DNA from: Nematostella vectensis
Lineage: Eukaryota > Cnidaria > Anthozoa > Actiniaria > Edwardsiidae
Reading direction: 5' to 3'
Assembly (NCBI RefSeq): GCF_932526225.1
Contig: NC_064037.1
Coordinates: forward strand, 8,848,203 to 8,912,202
Length of the DNA stretch: 64,000 nucleotides
The position numbers and the translations under genes were made by a program. Below, one piece after another: positions 10,291-22,568 of this stretch (the stretch's first letter is position 1; every line of letters starts with the position of its first letter). A model generated the notes under the pieces. The model was given only the letters and a program-made list of their open reading frames with translations, made no database searches and had not been told where the DNA came from.

Positions 10291-10674
10291 ACGATCAAGA
10301 GACACAGAAGTCCCTCCAATAACTCGTAAATGCTTTGCAAGTTTCACGAGTTAAAAAAGAAGGACCCCCAAAATTTTTCAGAAGCTTGTGTTGTTTGTTG
10401 TTCTGGTCTCGTTTGAGTTGTTTATAACTAATGAATTATGATAAAAACTAGCAAGCCTCATTTTTGTTCTTTACAGAATACTTCAATAATACAAATACAA
10501 TTTAATAGTTTTGAAACCACGAAGATTGCTCAAACCGAACACTTTGGTATTTTGTAAATTAAAGCGATTTCGTAAACCTGGGTTGGTTGATGGGAAAATA
10601 ATATTTAAAAAAACGTAAGAATAAAAATGGGATCTTCTGATAATACTTCATCTATTGTATGTCAAGGGGGGTAC

Positions 10675-11300
10675 AAAACATGGTCACGTGATTTGTGACG
10701 TCATCGATGACGTCACGAAAAGCAAAACTATTTCGATTTAACAAAAAATATCCAAATCTCATAAACGAAACATCATATGACAGCCAATCTCCAATATGGT
10801 CACGTGATTGTGGCGTCACGTGATATGGTCACGTGATCAATGACGTCACTAGAAGCAAATAAAAAAAATCATTCATATCTTGTGAAAGAAACATTGAATA
10901 ACAACTTGGTAGGTGTCATTTATGTGTCAGGGAGGGTGCCAAGATATGGTCACCAAATGCGTGTCGTCATCGATTACTTCACTTTAAGAAAAAACAGATG
11001 ATAGATATCATATCTGTATTCATATCTCCTAAACGAAACACCATATGACAACCAAACTTGGTATGTATCATTTTTACATCAGCATATTTTTTTTCTTTAT
11101 GTGACATCATCAATAATGTCATTTAAAGCAAAAAATATGCTGACGTGAAAAAATATATGTTTCATGAAAGAAACATCGTACGACAACCAAATTTGGTAGG
11201 TGTCATGTATATTTCAAATAGGGTGCAATGAAATGGTCACTAACGTCACTGAATTGGTGACGTGGGTCGCGTGATCTGTGAAATCGTTTTCGTCATGAAA
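10675..11300. repeat. Diverged tandem repeat, roughly 120-170 bp period, with CRE-like sites
   Basis: Four to five units share ATGGTCACGTGAT, TGACGTCA-like palindromes, a CATATCTCCTAAACGAAACA block and CATATGACAACCAAACTTGG. TGACGTCA and CACGTG are binding-site cores for bZIP and bHLH factors, but divergence suggests passive decay. It lies in intron 1 of gene A. The segment 10290-10675 before it is AT-rich with nothing I recognise. Confidence 0.65.
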
Positions 11301-11397
11301 AACAGAAATATAGTAAAAATATTTAATATTACTTAAATTATTAATCGAAAATAAGCAAAGATTTGGTCGTTTGGAGCTCCGCTTTTAAGAAATGCCT

Positions 11398-11421
11398 AAA
11401 TATATATATATATATATATTA
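11398..11421. repeat. (AT)n microsatellite
   Basis: About ten AT/TA dinucleotides, followed immediately by two units of the 21-bp satellite (11420-11470). Confidence 0.9.
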
Positions 11422-11760
11422 CTTTGCTTTTGCGAGGTTTATATTTTGCTTTTGCGAGTTTGTACTTTCATACCTGTCAACTCCAGACAATCTCAAGGCT
11501 TGAGAATCGTTTCGGGGAGGGGTGGGTTATATTTATTTCAGGGGGAGGGGTGGGAATACCCTCCACAGCGGGCTCGCAAGCTATAGCATCTAAATGGCTT
11601 TCCTGCTATCATTGAGCAAATCAGCAGACGTTTGCCATTAAGAAAGCTCTTGTGTACAATATAGATCTCGCATGCGTGTTCGGTAAATGGTGCTAAACAG
11701 GAAATTATTATTATTTTTTTACTGATAGAAAATAGAGAAGGATTTTTCTTTTTCTTTTTC

Positions 11761-14700
11761 ATATGTAGTCTATAGTAGTCTACGCCGTACATATGTAGTC
11801 TATAGTAGTGTGCGCAGTACATATGTAGTCTATAGTAGTGTGCGCAGTACATATGTAGTCTATAGTAGTGTGCGCGGCACATATGTAGTCTATAGTAGTG
11901 TGCGCGGTACATATGTAGTCTATAGTAGTGTGCGCAGTACATATGTAGTGTATAGTAGTGTGCGCAGTACATATGTAGTCTATAGTAGTGTGCGCGGTAC
12001 ATATGTAGTGTATAGTAGTGTGCGCAGTACATATGTAGTCTATAATAGTGTGCGCGGTACATATGTAGTGTATAGTAGTGTGCGCAGTACATATGTAGTG
12101 TATAGTAGTGTGCGCAGTATATATGTAGTCTATAGTAGTGTGCACGGTACATATGTAGTGTATAGTAGTGTGCGCAGTACATATGTAGTCTATAGTAGTG
12201 TGCGCGGTACATATGTAGTGTATAGTAGTGTGCGCGGTACATATGTAGTCTATAGTAGTGTACGCGGTACATATGTAGTCTATAGTAGTGTGCGCAGTAC
12301 ATATGTAGTCTATAGTAGTGTGCGCAGTACATATGTAGTCTATAGTAGTGTGCGCAGTACATATGTAGTCTATAGTAGTGTGCGCAGTACATATGTAGTC
12401 TATAGTAGTGTGCGCAGTACATATGTAGTCTATAGTAGTGTGCGCGGTACATATGTAGTCTATAGTAGTGTGCGCAGTACATATGTAGTCTATAGTAGTG
12501 TGCGCGGTACATATGTAGTTTATAGTAGTGTGCGCAGTACATATGTAGTCTATAGTAGTGTGCACAGTACATATGTAGTCTATAGTAGTGTACGCGGTAC
12601 ATATGTAGTCTATAGTAGTGTGCGCGGCACATATGTAGTCTATAGTAGTGTGCGCGGCACATATGTAGTCTATAGCAGTGTGCGCAGTACATATGTAGTC
12701 TATAGCAGTGTGCGCAGTACATATGTAGTGTATAGTAGTGTGCGCAGTATATATGTAGTCTATAGTAGTGTACGCAGTACATATGTAGTCTATAGTAGTG
12801 TGCGCGGTACATATGTAGTCTATAGTAGTGTGCGCAGTACATATGTAGTCTATAGTAGTGTGCGCAGTACATATGTAGTCTATAGTAGTGTGCGCAGTAC
12901 ATATGTAGTCTATAGTAGTGTGCGCGGCACATATGTAGTCTATAGTAGTGTGCGCGGCACATATGTAGTCTATAGTAGTGTGCGCGGCACATATGTAGTC
13001 TATAGTAGTGTACGCAGTACATATGTAGTCTATAGTAGTGTGAACAGTACATATGTAGTCTATAGTAGTGTGAACAGTACATATGTAGTCTATAGTAGTG
13101 TGCACAGTACATATGTAGTCTATAGTAGTGTGCGCAGTACATATGTAGTCTATAGTAGTGTGCGCGGTACATATGTAGTCTATAGTAGTGTGCGCGGTAC
13201 ATATGTAGTCTATAGTAGTGTGCACAGTACATATGTAGTCTATAGTAGTGTGCGCAGTACATATGTAGTCTATAGTAGTGTGCGCGGTACATATGTAGTC
13301 TATAGTAGTGTGCGCGGTACATATGTAGTCTATAGTAGTGTGCGCGGCACATATGTAGTCTATAGTAGTGTGCGCGGCACATATGTCGTCTATAGTAGTG
13401 TGCGCAGACATATGTAGTCTATAGTAGTGTGCGCAGTACATATGTAGTCTATAGTAGTGAGCGCAGTACATATGTAGTCTATAGTAGTGTGCGCAGTACA
13501 TATGTAGTCTATAGTAGTGTGCGCAGTACATATGTAGTCTATAGTAGTGTGCGCGGCACATATGTCGTCTATAGTAGTGTGCACAGTACATATGTAGTCT
13601 ATAGTAGTGTGCGCAGTACATATGTAGTCTATAGTAGTGTGCGCAGTACATATGTAGTCTATAGTAGTGTGCGCAGACATATGTAGTCTATAGTAGTGTG
13701 CGCAGACATATGTAGTCTATAGTAGTGTGCGGAGTACATATGTCGTCTATAGTAGTGTGCGCGGCACATATGTCGTCTATAGTAGTGTGCACAGTACATA
13801 TGTAGTCTATAGTAGTGTGCGCAGTACATATGTAGTCTATAGTAGTGTGCGCAGTACATATGTAGTCTATAGTAGTGTGCGCAGACATATGTAGTCTATA
13901 GTAGTGTGCGGAGTACATATGTAGTCTATAGTAGTGTGCGGAGTACATATGTTGTCTATAGTAGTGTGCGCAGTACATATGTAGTCTATAGTAGTGTGCG
14001 CAGTACATATGTAGTCTATAGTAGTGTGCGCAGTACATATGTAGTCTATAGTAGTGTGCGCAGTACATATGTAGTCTATAGTAGTGTGCGCGGTGCATAT
14101 GTAGTCTATAGTAGTGTGCGCGGTACATATGTAGTCTATAGTAGTGTGCGCGGTACATATGTAGTCTATAGTAGTGTGCGCAGTACATATGCAGTCTATA
14201 GTAGTGTGCGCAGTACATATGTAGTCTATAGTAGTGTGCGCGGTACATATGTAGTCTATAGTAGTGTGCGCAGTACACATGTAGTCTATAATAGTGTGCG
14301 CAGTACATATGTAGTCTATAGTAGTGTGCACGGCACATATGTCGTCTATAGTAGTGTGCGCGGCACATATGTCGTCTATAGTAGTGTGCACAGTACATAT
14401 GTAGTCTATAGTAGTGTGCGCAGTACATATGTAGTCTATAGTAGTGTGCGCAGTACATATGTAGTCTATAGTAGTGTGCGCAGACATATGTAGTCTATAG
14501 TAGTGTGCGCAGACATATGTAGTCTATAGTAGTGTGCGGAGTACATATGTAGTCTATAGTAGTGTGCGGAGTACATATGTCGTCTATAGTAGTGTGCGCG
14601 GCACATATGTAGTCTATAGTAGTGTGCGCAGTACATATGTAGTCTATAGTAGTGTGCGCGGCACATATGTAGTCTATAGTAGTGTGCGCAGACATATGTA

Positions 14701-16110
14701 GTCTATAGTAGTGTGCGGAGTACATATGTAGTCTATAGTAGTGTGCGGAGTACATATGTAGTCTATAGTGGTGTGCGGAGTACATATGTAGTGTATAGTG
14801 GTGTGCACAGTACATATGTAGTCTATAGTAGTGTGCGCAGTACATATGTAGTCTATAGTAGTGTGCGCGGTACATATGTAGTGTATAGTAGTGTGCACGG
14901 TACATATGTAGTGTATAGTAGTGTGCACGGTACATATGTAGTCTATAGTAGTGTGCGCGGTACATATGTAGTCTATAGTAGTGTGCGCGGTACATATGTA
15001 GTCTATAGTAGTGTGCGCGGTACATATGTAGTCTATAGTAGTGTGCGCGGTACATATGTAGTGTATAGTAGTGTGCACGGTACATATGTAGTCTATAGTA
15101 GTGTGCGCGGTACATATGTAGTCTATAGTAGTGTGCGCGGTACATATGTAGTCTATAGTAGTGTGCGCGGTACATATGTAGTCTATAGTAGTGTGCGCGG
15201 TACATATGTAGTCTATAGTAGTGTGCGCGGTACATATGTAGTCTATAGTAGTGTGCGCGGTACATATGTAGTCTATAGTAGTGTGCGCAGTACATATGTA
15301 GTCTATAGTAGTGTGCGCGGTACATATGTAGTCTATAGTAGTGTGCGCGGTACATATGTAGTGTATAGTAGTGTGCACGGTACATATGTAGTGTATAGTA
15401 GTGTGCACGGTACATATGTAGTGTATAGTAGTGTGCGCGGTACATATGTAGTGTATAGTAGTGTGCACGGTACATATGTAGTGTATAGTAGTGTGCACGG
15501 TACATATGTAGTCTTTTGTAGTGTGCACGGTACATATGTAGTCTATAGTAGTGTACGCGGTACATATGTAGCCTATAGTAGTGTGCGCAGTACATATGTA
15601 GTCTATAGTAGTGTGCGCGGTACATATGTAGTGTATAGTAGTGTGCGCAGTACATATGTAGTGTATAGTAGTGTGCGCAGTACATATGTAGTCTATAGTA
15701 GTGTGCGCGGTACATATGTAGTCTATAGTAGTGTGCGCAGTACATATGTAGTCTATAGTAGTGTGCGCAGTACATATGTAGTCTATAGTAGTGTGCGCAG
15801 TACATATCTAGTCTATAGTAGTGTGCGCGGTACATATGTAGTCTATAGTAGTGTGCACGGTACATATGTAGCCTATAGTAGTGTGCGCAGTACATATGTA
15901 GTCTATAGTAGTGTGCGCAGTACATATGTAGTCTATAGTAGTGTGCGCAGTACATATGTAGTCTATAGTAGTGTGCGCAGTACATATCTAGTCTATAGTA
16001 GTGTGCACAGTACATATGTAGTCTATAGTAGTGTGCGCAGTACATATGTAGTCTATAGTAGTTTGCGCAGTACATATGTAGTCTATAGTAGTGTGCGTAG
16101 TATATATAGT
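11761..16110. repeat. 30-bp satellite, about 145 units, in intron 1 of gene A
   Basis: The unit is GTACATATGTAGTCTATAGT plus AGTGTGCGCA. It contains the perfect palindrome TACATATGTA and a CTATAG core. Units differ at a few positions (GCGCGG, GCGCAG, GCGGAG, GTGTATAG, TCGTCTATAG). From about 13400 to 14700, 29-bp units lacking one base (GCAGACATATG) recur and variant types return in blocks, indicating higher-order amplification. All frames on both strands stay open for hundreds of codons because 30 is divisible by three. These Tyr/His/Cys or Ser/Val/Tyr repeat proteins are artefacts. The same satellite lies in the same intron of gene B. Confidence 0.97.
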
Positions 16111-16429
16111 ATAGTGGACAATGCGTCATGTGTGGATATTGTCTGGGACAAAGAGTTGAAAATATCGATGCCCAAGGAAAGCTTTCAGTCGCCGTGTGCA
16201 AAGTAGTTCATATGCAGTCAATTGTAACGTTGGCAGTACATGTACGTCTTATACCAGTAAACGCTGTCGATATACGGTCTATAGCAGCATATCGCTATGG
16301 TAACAAAGTGCATAAACATCACGTTTATGGGCCAATGTCGTCTAAGTATGCCATTATACTAAGCCTATACCAGCCTTGTTATAGTGTTTTTGAAACTGTG
16401 AAAAATAAATAATATTTTTTCCCCACCAG
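16111..16429. other. Intron 1 tail of gene A, shared with gene B
   Basis: After the satellite, GTAAACGCTGTCGATATACG, TCTATAGCAGCATA and a terminal ATAATATTTTTT..CACCAG are found in both gene A and gene B (50805-50968). Gene A keeps about 130 bp that B lacks. The satellite therefore expanded next to a conserved acceptor region rather than arriving with it twice. Confidence 0.6.
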
Positions 16430-16995
16430 CCTGGGTGACATCATTGGCTTCGGGATTCAAACACTTCTTGGCCATAATATGCACCTTACTAGTGCAGCGC
16501 TACGGCTCCCGCGCCACGGCCATCGCGGGGGGTTTCGTGTGCGCCATCGCCTTCCTCTCCTCCGCTTACAGTCCCTCCCTGGAGCTTCTCTACGTCACGT
16601 ACGGTGTCGGTTTGGGCTTGGGGACCTCGCTTTGCTTCTGTTCGGGCCTGGGCATTATACCTATGTACTTCGAGAAACATCAAGCACTAGCCTATTCCCT
16701 CGGGCAGCTCGGGGCACCAGTAGGAACCCTGACGTTGACCCCTCTCCTTCAGTACCTGTTCAACAAGCTTGGGTTCAGTCTGACTATGGTGGCGATAGCC
16801 GGGTTTCATATCATCGTGGTTATCAGTGGATTGACTTACAGACCTGTCCCCGAGGTACCCCGGAGGGACGGTGAGGCGGAGGTTCGGGCTAAAAAGGGCT
16901 TTGATGTGTCCGTGTTCAAAAACAGAAAGTTCGTCATGTGGCTCGTGTGTCTAGCTACGGTGTTTCCAGCGCTGTTGATCCCTTACGTTCATTTG
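16430..16995 (+). CDS. SLC16-like gene A, exon 2 (TM2-TM6 and central loop)
   Basis: The acceptor CCCCACCAG ends at 16429 and the donor GTAAGT starts at 16996; the exit is phase 0. The peptide runs through hydrophobic helices (FLAIICTLLVQRYGSRATA, IAGGFVCAIAFLSSAYSPSL, LLYVTYGVGLGLGTSL). It contains IPMYFEKHQALAYSLGQLG, which matches the second SLC16 signature (YF.K...LA..L...G). The charged segment RRDGEAEVRAKKGFDVSVFK is the long cytoplasmic TM6-TM7 loop. Helix 7 starts before the exon ends at LIPYVHL. Gene B differs at only a handful of residues. Confidence 0.93.
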
Positions 16996-18093
16996 GTAAG
17001 TTTTGAAGGCTAGTGTTCAGCCCGCAGTGAGGTTATCAGATAAAATGTTATTCCCTTGTTTGTTCCCCCATTCTTTGATTTTTTTGTTGTTGTTGATTTG
17101 ATTGCTTAAACACGAACGCGCACTATAAAAGGGACTTGCCTTCGTCATTCGTCATTTGACTTCGCTGAATGCACAGCTCCCTAGAGAAAAGATAGAAAGC
17201 TATAATAGAGTCCCAAATTGGCCAAAAACGCACCATTGAAGTTAGTACAGTTTTATAACAAAACAAAACTAAGGGAGGATTAGGTCGGTTTTGAAGTCAT
17301 GAATTTGCAGATTGGCTGTTTGTCCGTGCGCGCACCTGAATGACGCCATTTCAATAGATCGCCGGCCGTATCCGGAAATTTTTGAAAACGCTCTTTTGTA
17401 GGGGAAATTTTTTTTGGCAAATACGTATATATGTGGACGGTCTATCCGGAAAAAAATTAATACGCTTCCGTTATTCTGTTGGATACGGCCGGAAATTACG
17501 CCGGATACGTGTGGACGAGAGCCTGACCCGTAGAAAAAAAATCACACATTTGCGAATACGTGTGAGCCTTATTGTTCAATTCAAACGAGCGCGCGCTGTG
17601 TTTAATTTCTCAATGACAATTTTTGTACTTGTTTTTGTAGAAAATTAATTCGAAACACTTTTCTCGAATATGCCTGATACTTCTTTACCATTCTCTAGTA
17701 CTTTAAAGTTGTCTTAGTTTGTCGTACGGCTTTGCTTTTTGCTATGTTTTCTTCTGGCAGTTTCATAGGTCCGCACTTAGTGAAGTCTGGCTGTGAATGA
17801 AGACGACATGCGCGAGAGCTTGCGAAAAAGGGGGCGGAGGTATCTCTTTCATAGCGCGCGTTCTATTTAAAATGGTAGCAATTACCCCAAGCATACTAAA
17901 AGGCGAGAACTCTCTAAATCTTAATTTTCATAGTATACGCAGGTGAGAAGCTAGCATAGTTTTTTAAGGTCATACAAATGGAGAAGTACAGGCCAAAATG
18001 TGCTTAAATTTACGGTTTACGGTTAAGGTTTTTACTGTAAAAGTTTTTTTTTACGGTGATTCACCATTAACTTGTAAATTTCCCTTTTCCCAG
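16996..18093. other. Intron 2 of gene A with an insertion of about 0.8 kb
   Basis: The ends match intron 2 of gene B (51535-51837, 303 bp), with GAGGTTAT near the start and AAGCATACTAAAAGG then AATTCACCATTAACTTG near the end. The stretch about 17100-17885 is present only here. It includes GTATCCGGAAA and GTGGACG phrases recalling the MITE at 20051, so it is probably a decayed DNA transposon. No coding frame. Confidence 0.65.
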
Positions 18094-18636
18094 GTGCGTC
18101 TCGCCGAAGACAAAGGAATCAGCGAATTCCAATCAGCATTCCTTCTGTACTTCATCTCAGTAACGTCAGCAATTTGCCGTCCGATAGTTGGCCACGTATC
18201 GGACAGATGGCCCAATCGACGTCTCCAATTCCTCCAGTTTGCCTTCTTCTTTTTTAGCACAGCAAACTTCCTCGCACCTCTAGCAACGAGCTTTGCGGCT
18301 CTGGCTGTGTACGCGTGCGCGTTCGGGGTCTTTGAGGCTTTCTTGTGGTCACTGATCGTAATAAACACTGTGGATATTGTTGGAGTGCATCGACTGCCCT
18401 CTGGTATTGGCTGGTTGTTTTTCCTGATATCTTTCCCTGAAGTCTCCGGGCCACCTTTTGCCGGCTGGATTTATGACCTGTCCAAGAGTTATTCCATAGC
18501 GTTCTTTGTGAGTGGTGGTGTGGTCGCTCTGGCTGGATTGATGATGTTCTCTTTGATCTCGTTTGAGGAGTGGTTTTGTTGTAATACTTATGAGAGCAGA
18601 AGAATTGATCCAATCCCTAACCCGCCGGCAGTGTAG
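18094..18636 (+). CDS. SLC16-like gene A, exon 3 (C-terminal membrane bundle and stop)
   Basis: The acceptor TTTTCCCAG ends at 18093, phase 0. VRLAEDKGISEFQSAFLLYF opens the exon, then PIVGHVSDRW, the conserved MFS loop motif between helices 8 and 9. Four more helices follow, including GVHRLPSGIGWLFFL and GPPFAGWIYDLSKSY. The tail after the last helix is short (CCNTYESRRIDPIPNPPAV) and ends with TAG at 18634. SLC16 proteins usually have a variable cytoplasmic C-terminus, so this brevity is not alarming. Compared with gene B, changes are few and conservative (H/R, N/K, A/G). Confidence 0.93.
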   Translation: MRLAEDKGISEFQSAFLLYFISVTSAICRPIVGHVSDRWPNRRLQFLQFAFFFFSTANFLAPLATSFAALAVYACAFGVFEAFLWSLIVINTVDIVGVHRLPSGIGWLFFLISFPEVSGPPFAGWIYDLSKSYSIAFFVSGGVVALAGLMMFSLISFEEWFCCNTYESRRIDPIPNPPAV

Positions 18637-19109
18637 AATTCGATAAGAGGCGAGGCGATCAGTGATATGTTAAATGATATCTGATCATGTGTCTCCAGTC
18701 AATTTTTATTAATTTACAAACTGTTTATTCAATCTGGTCACGTCATTGATGTTTGATTGCTATATACCGTTACTTCCCATTGAAAGATTATGTTAGGATA
18801 AACTCTGATTTTAGTAATTGTAGTAAGCGAATATAGAAGTTTAGATATTTAGTCTAGCTAGAAGGCAATGTTATAAAGGTTTAATATTCTAGCTGTAGGA
18901 ATTAACAAATACGCAAGTTCTGGATATTGTTCTAGTACAAACATTTTATTATGTGTTAGAAATATTCCTAACCGTTTTCTTAGTTTTATTGATTTAGTTT
19001 TAGTAGTAAATTGGTCGCTTAATTTGTTGTTTGATTCTGATTGGTTCGTACTTTCTACTCATGTTTTACAGGATAGGTTTTCATATTGTTTATAGGTTAT
19101 AGTCTAGTA

Positions 19110-19597
19110 TATTTATCGCTCGTACGACCATCACTGGAATATGCCTCAGCGGCATGGAGCCCTTATACAGACACAGACGTAAATAGATTAGAACAGGTAC
19201 AAAAGAACGCAGCCAGATTTGTAACAAACAACTATACTTTCCAAGCTAGCTCCACAGAGCTTGTGAAACAACTAAAATGGGATACGCTTGAAACTAGAAG
19301 ACTATTCCACCAGTCAGTTCTAATGTTTAAATTCTATAACAACCTTGTGGCCTGCCCTCTCCCTACTTCTGTTTCTCAACCGGCATATAAAGTCACTAGG
19401 AGGCATAACCATAGTTTTTTGCAACTACAGTCTAATATTCTATCCTATAATTATTCCTTTTTTCCAAGAGCTATAAGAATCTGGAACTTACTTCCCAGTA
19501 ACGTTGTCAATCAAGTAACCCTAGAGGCATTTAAAACAGCCGCTCTGCCGGCCATCAGGCAGCTAAAGGTGCCTTCGCACCTACGCCGGCTTTAAAG
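19110..19597 (+). pseudogene. 5'-truncated LINE: C-terminal end of a reverse-transcriptase ORF
   Basis: The frame reads YLSLVRPSLEYASAAWSPY, then VNRLEQVQKNAARFV, and ends with RIWNLLPSNVVNQ and a TAA at 19593. This is the familiar C-terminal region of CR1/Jockey-type non-LTR retrotransposon polymerases (LVRP.LEYAS..W, L..VQ..AARFV, WN.LP). The endonuclease and catalytic RT domains are missing, as usual for 5'-truncated copies. Only this tail is present; it cannot be functional on its own. Confidence 0.85.
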
Positions 19598-20050
19598 CTG
19601 ACCAACCCTCCCATTACTAGCGTAAGCTATATATACATGTGTATAGGGAGTATTTATTTAAGTATTTAAGTACTTCATGTTTCTATATTGAAAAACGGAA
19701 GTTCTTTAGTTTTGGTTATGTTTTAATGATAATTCAGATTTTGTTTACAATTGATGGTTTCCTTAGTCTAGATTTTATCACGCCCGTGGACCCTCCGCTT
19801 CGATGACCTTTGGTTGCGTCTAAATCCAGGGAGTGTCCAGTTTCTATACGTGGCAGAATCGCGGTTTCGGACATTTTATTTGGCAAGCTATTCTTTTAAA
19901 TTTTCTTCAAAACCACATGCCGTTTTTTCCCCTTGGTTAAGACATTATTTATTTGTATCGTTATTTCATTTAGGGGAAACTGTTGTAGTCACGCGCTCTT
20001 TGAGCATGCGCATTTAAGTTTTTAAAAGCTGCTCATTAGTCTATCGTAGC

Positions 20051-20469
20051 GGTCGTCCACACTAACACGGATTCAAAAGTATCCGGATTCGTTTTGCCGA
20101 AAACGCATCACTTGATTCGCGTCCACACTATCGTTTTCGCACCGTGTTCGCCTGGATCCAGCTGTCCACACTAACACGGATTCAAACGTTTGACAACGCT
20201 GAAAGGTACGGGGTGACGTCATTTTTATGATATGCGCATGCTCAAAGCAGCGCGCGCCTGCGATATGACGCCATCGTTTTCATTTTGATACGGATTGGAC
20301 CGTCCACACTACGGACCAAAGTATACGGATTCATTCTGATTCACTTTCGACAGCGTTTTTAAAAGTATCCGGATTCGCTGGATCCAGCGCGCGTGTTAGT
20401 GTGGACGGAAGGCCTAAACGTATCAAAAAGTATACGGATTCAAACGAATCCACGTTAGTGTGGACGACC
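20051..20469. mobile_element. MITE with GGTCGTCCACACTAACACGG ends
   Basis: The left end GGTCGTCCACACTAAC and right end GTTAGTGTGGACGACC are inverted. Inside, GTCCACACT, GGATTCAAA and GTATCCGGATTCG occur repeatedly in both orientations, so the element can fold extensively. There is no open frame. The target duplication is unclear (flanks GTAGC and CCTTAG). Confidence 0.85.
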
Positions 20470-21159
20470 CCTTAGAGTTACCTTGACTTCATTTATTATT
20501 TTGTATATATAATAGGGACGAGAGACCACGCCCTCACGCTCTTGACTGATTGGTGCTTCCCGTAACCTCTTGAATTGTTTTACATTTATTTTCTTTCATG
20601 CGGGACCACCACATGGATTGTTGTCTAGTCCTAGCGTATTAAAATAACGAGCCTAGTTTTGTATGTTTTGGTGCCATGTATTATATTGGCAGTGCCGCTG
20701 CTGTGCCGCGCCGCTGCTGTGGGCAAACAATTAAAGCTTGAAAACACCAGCCTCGTCTTAAAGATCCCGGCCAATCCCCTAACACATGGCTAGATGCCTA
20801 CTGTTTCAACACTTTTCCAACCTTTTTCATTTAGTAGTTTAAACTGCCAGAAACATATTGATTGTCAGCCTTCAATCACTATTGGCATTAGCTGTTAGTA
20901 ATATTTACGTGGTCCACGTAGGACATCCCGCACTCGGAAGGAGGAGCTTAATCTTGCTGGACTCTGGTCTGCTGATTATCTATGCTAAGCCAGGAAAGTG
21001 TACGCTTCCCTTCTCCCTTAGTTTCATAGCAAAGGGCATTCATTTTGTATCCTTTTACTCTTTTCAAGGTTTCCATTGTCCTCGCAAATTTTGTCGACAG
21101 TTAATGATATCTGATGTAACTGTTTGTATTATCGGGCACTATCCAATCACAGCAAAGTA

Positions 21160-21640
21160 ATAAACCGTCTGCTTTGAACTGTAGTCAAGATCTCGAGTCA
21201 AGAGTACAAGATTACATTCTTGGCCATTAAAAAAACACGTTAGGGTAATAAAGTAATTAAATGGGTACAGAAAGATGAACATGATCTTCTCAACCAATCA
21301 AAGTAGATCTTTAATAGAAGTTCCCAGGGCCGTAGCATGTAGAGGGGCACTGGGGGGTGCCCCTCCTTTTAATTGATTCGACAATGGTGTGCCCCCAATA
21401 TGTTTCAATACTTTGCTACCGTGATGGCAACAGTCGGGTTTATATGGGGGAGGGGAGGGTGGGAAGTAAGCTCGTAAGACCGCTGGTCTCATATCACTGT
21501 GACAGTCGTAGCACGGTATGCTGATTTTTGTAGTTGGCTTATGGGATCTAGCATACCATATGACAGTAGCTATTTTGCTTAGAAAATGCGGACATTTGTT
21601 ATACATTTTCGGGCTTTTATATATTACTAGTGGTTACCTG
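21160..21640. repeat. Gene-duplicate flank joined to module segment b
   Basis: 21160-21400 (CAAGAGTACAAGATTACATT, CTTCTCAACCAATC, GTGCCCCTCC) matches 52545-52780 behind gene B. From about 21440 it continues into the GTAAGACCGCTGGTCTC block also found at 3150, 40200 and 44455. A reverse frame of 102 codons spans both parts and has no domain. The next stretch, 21640-21900, is unique. Confidence 0.65.
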
Positions 21641-21899
21641 TGAAATATTCACGAAAAGCAATTCTTTGTTGTAAAAATGCACTGAAAAAAATGCAAGACA
21701 AAGAGTTGCTTTTTACAATAATTTTACAGTAAATATAAGCCTGTTTTTTATGAATGATCTCTAGTTAGAGTTTGGTATTTTGAAGCTGGGGAATTGAATC
21801 TGGTACTTTGAGAGCTTTTTAGCCAAATAATCTAATGAACTGGACATGAATTTTAACTCCAGACAACTGATGACTGATTTTTTCATTGTAAATACACTC

Positions 21900-22345
21900 T
21901 CCCAGACCACGGGAATTAGGATACTTTGTCAGCGATTTCTTAATTAAATAAAATAAATGCATTCCAAATTTGTGTTGAATATTGTATTCAGCGAATAAAA
22001 TATATCTAACCTTTGTGCGAAATGTCTCCTGCCTCCCGATTCAGCGAAATCCTTTCTCGTTATATTTCTATTTCTCTTGTCTAAAAACCCACGCGATCGT
22101 TGTTGTCAACTCTCGAAACATTTGAACAGTACTGAGTAACCGTAGCCTCTTTAGTGTTCGTGACTAGCCCGAACGCTCTCCGAACCTAACTTCGTATTTA
22201 GGTTCTATATAAAATAAGAAGGGAGTAAAACAACGCTCGATTCCATTGTTCGAAAAACTGCCTAGTTACGGCCAATGTTGTGATGTTAGTATGAGACATG
22301 ATTGATGAGTGACAGCTCACTTTCTCTCGCGCCGCCGACACATGC
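21900..22345. repeat. Dispersed repeat, inverted short copy of 9240-10290
   Basis: Reading the minus strand here reproduces the left end (ACTCATCAATCATGTCTCAT), the CTGACAAAGTATCCTAATTC end and a shared GGAGACATTTCG block of the + strand copy, about 13 kb apart. The middle is shortened. Confidence 0.6.
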
Positions 22346-22568
22346 CCGGGCATGCGACAAGTGCAGGGATCTGGGTTTATTTTTAAAAATGTTTTCCGGG
22401 GGGTGGGGGGAGTTCCTTGATAAAAATCTGATCACACCCGAAAGAACAAAGAGGGATTTTTTTATGACTTTGCAGTATTTCCACAGGTCGCTTATTGTCG
22501 GATTTGGCTACATACCAGAGTGATAGCTTGTGCTTTATAGTTTTGTTTACAAAAAGCACGTCTATTAA

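Larger units (their letters stand above)
18785..21155. other. Insertion complex in the 3' flank of gene A
   Basis: Gene B's 3' flank runs from the stop straight into the GTCTGCTTTGAAC block at 52550. In gene A the same block appears only at 21165, so about 2.37 kb was inserted. It contains a LINE tail (19110-19600), a 419-bp MITE (20051-20469) and unassigned AT-rich sequence. A 100-codon frame at 20858 has no recognisable domain. Confidence 0.65.

Noticed and set aside
11538..16201. Very long open frames on both strands (up to 623 codons) over the 30-bp satellite
   Set aside because: The unit is a multiple of three and lacks stops in several frames; the proteins are pure 10-residue repeats with no unique domain or start context.
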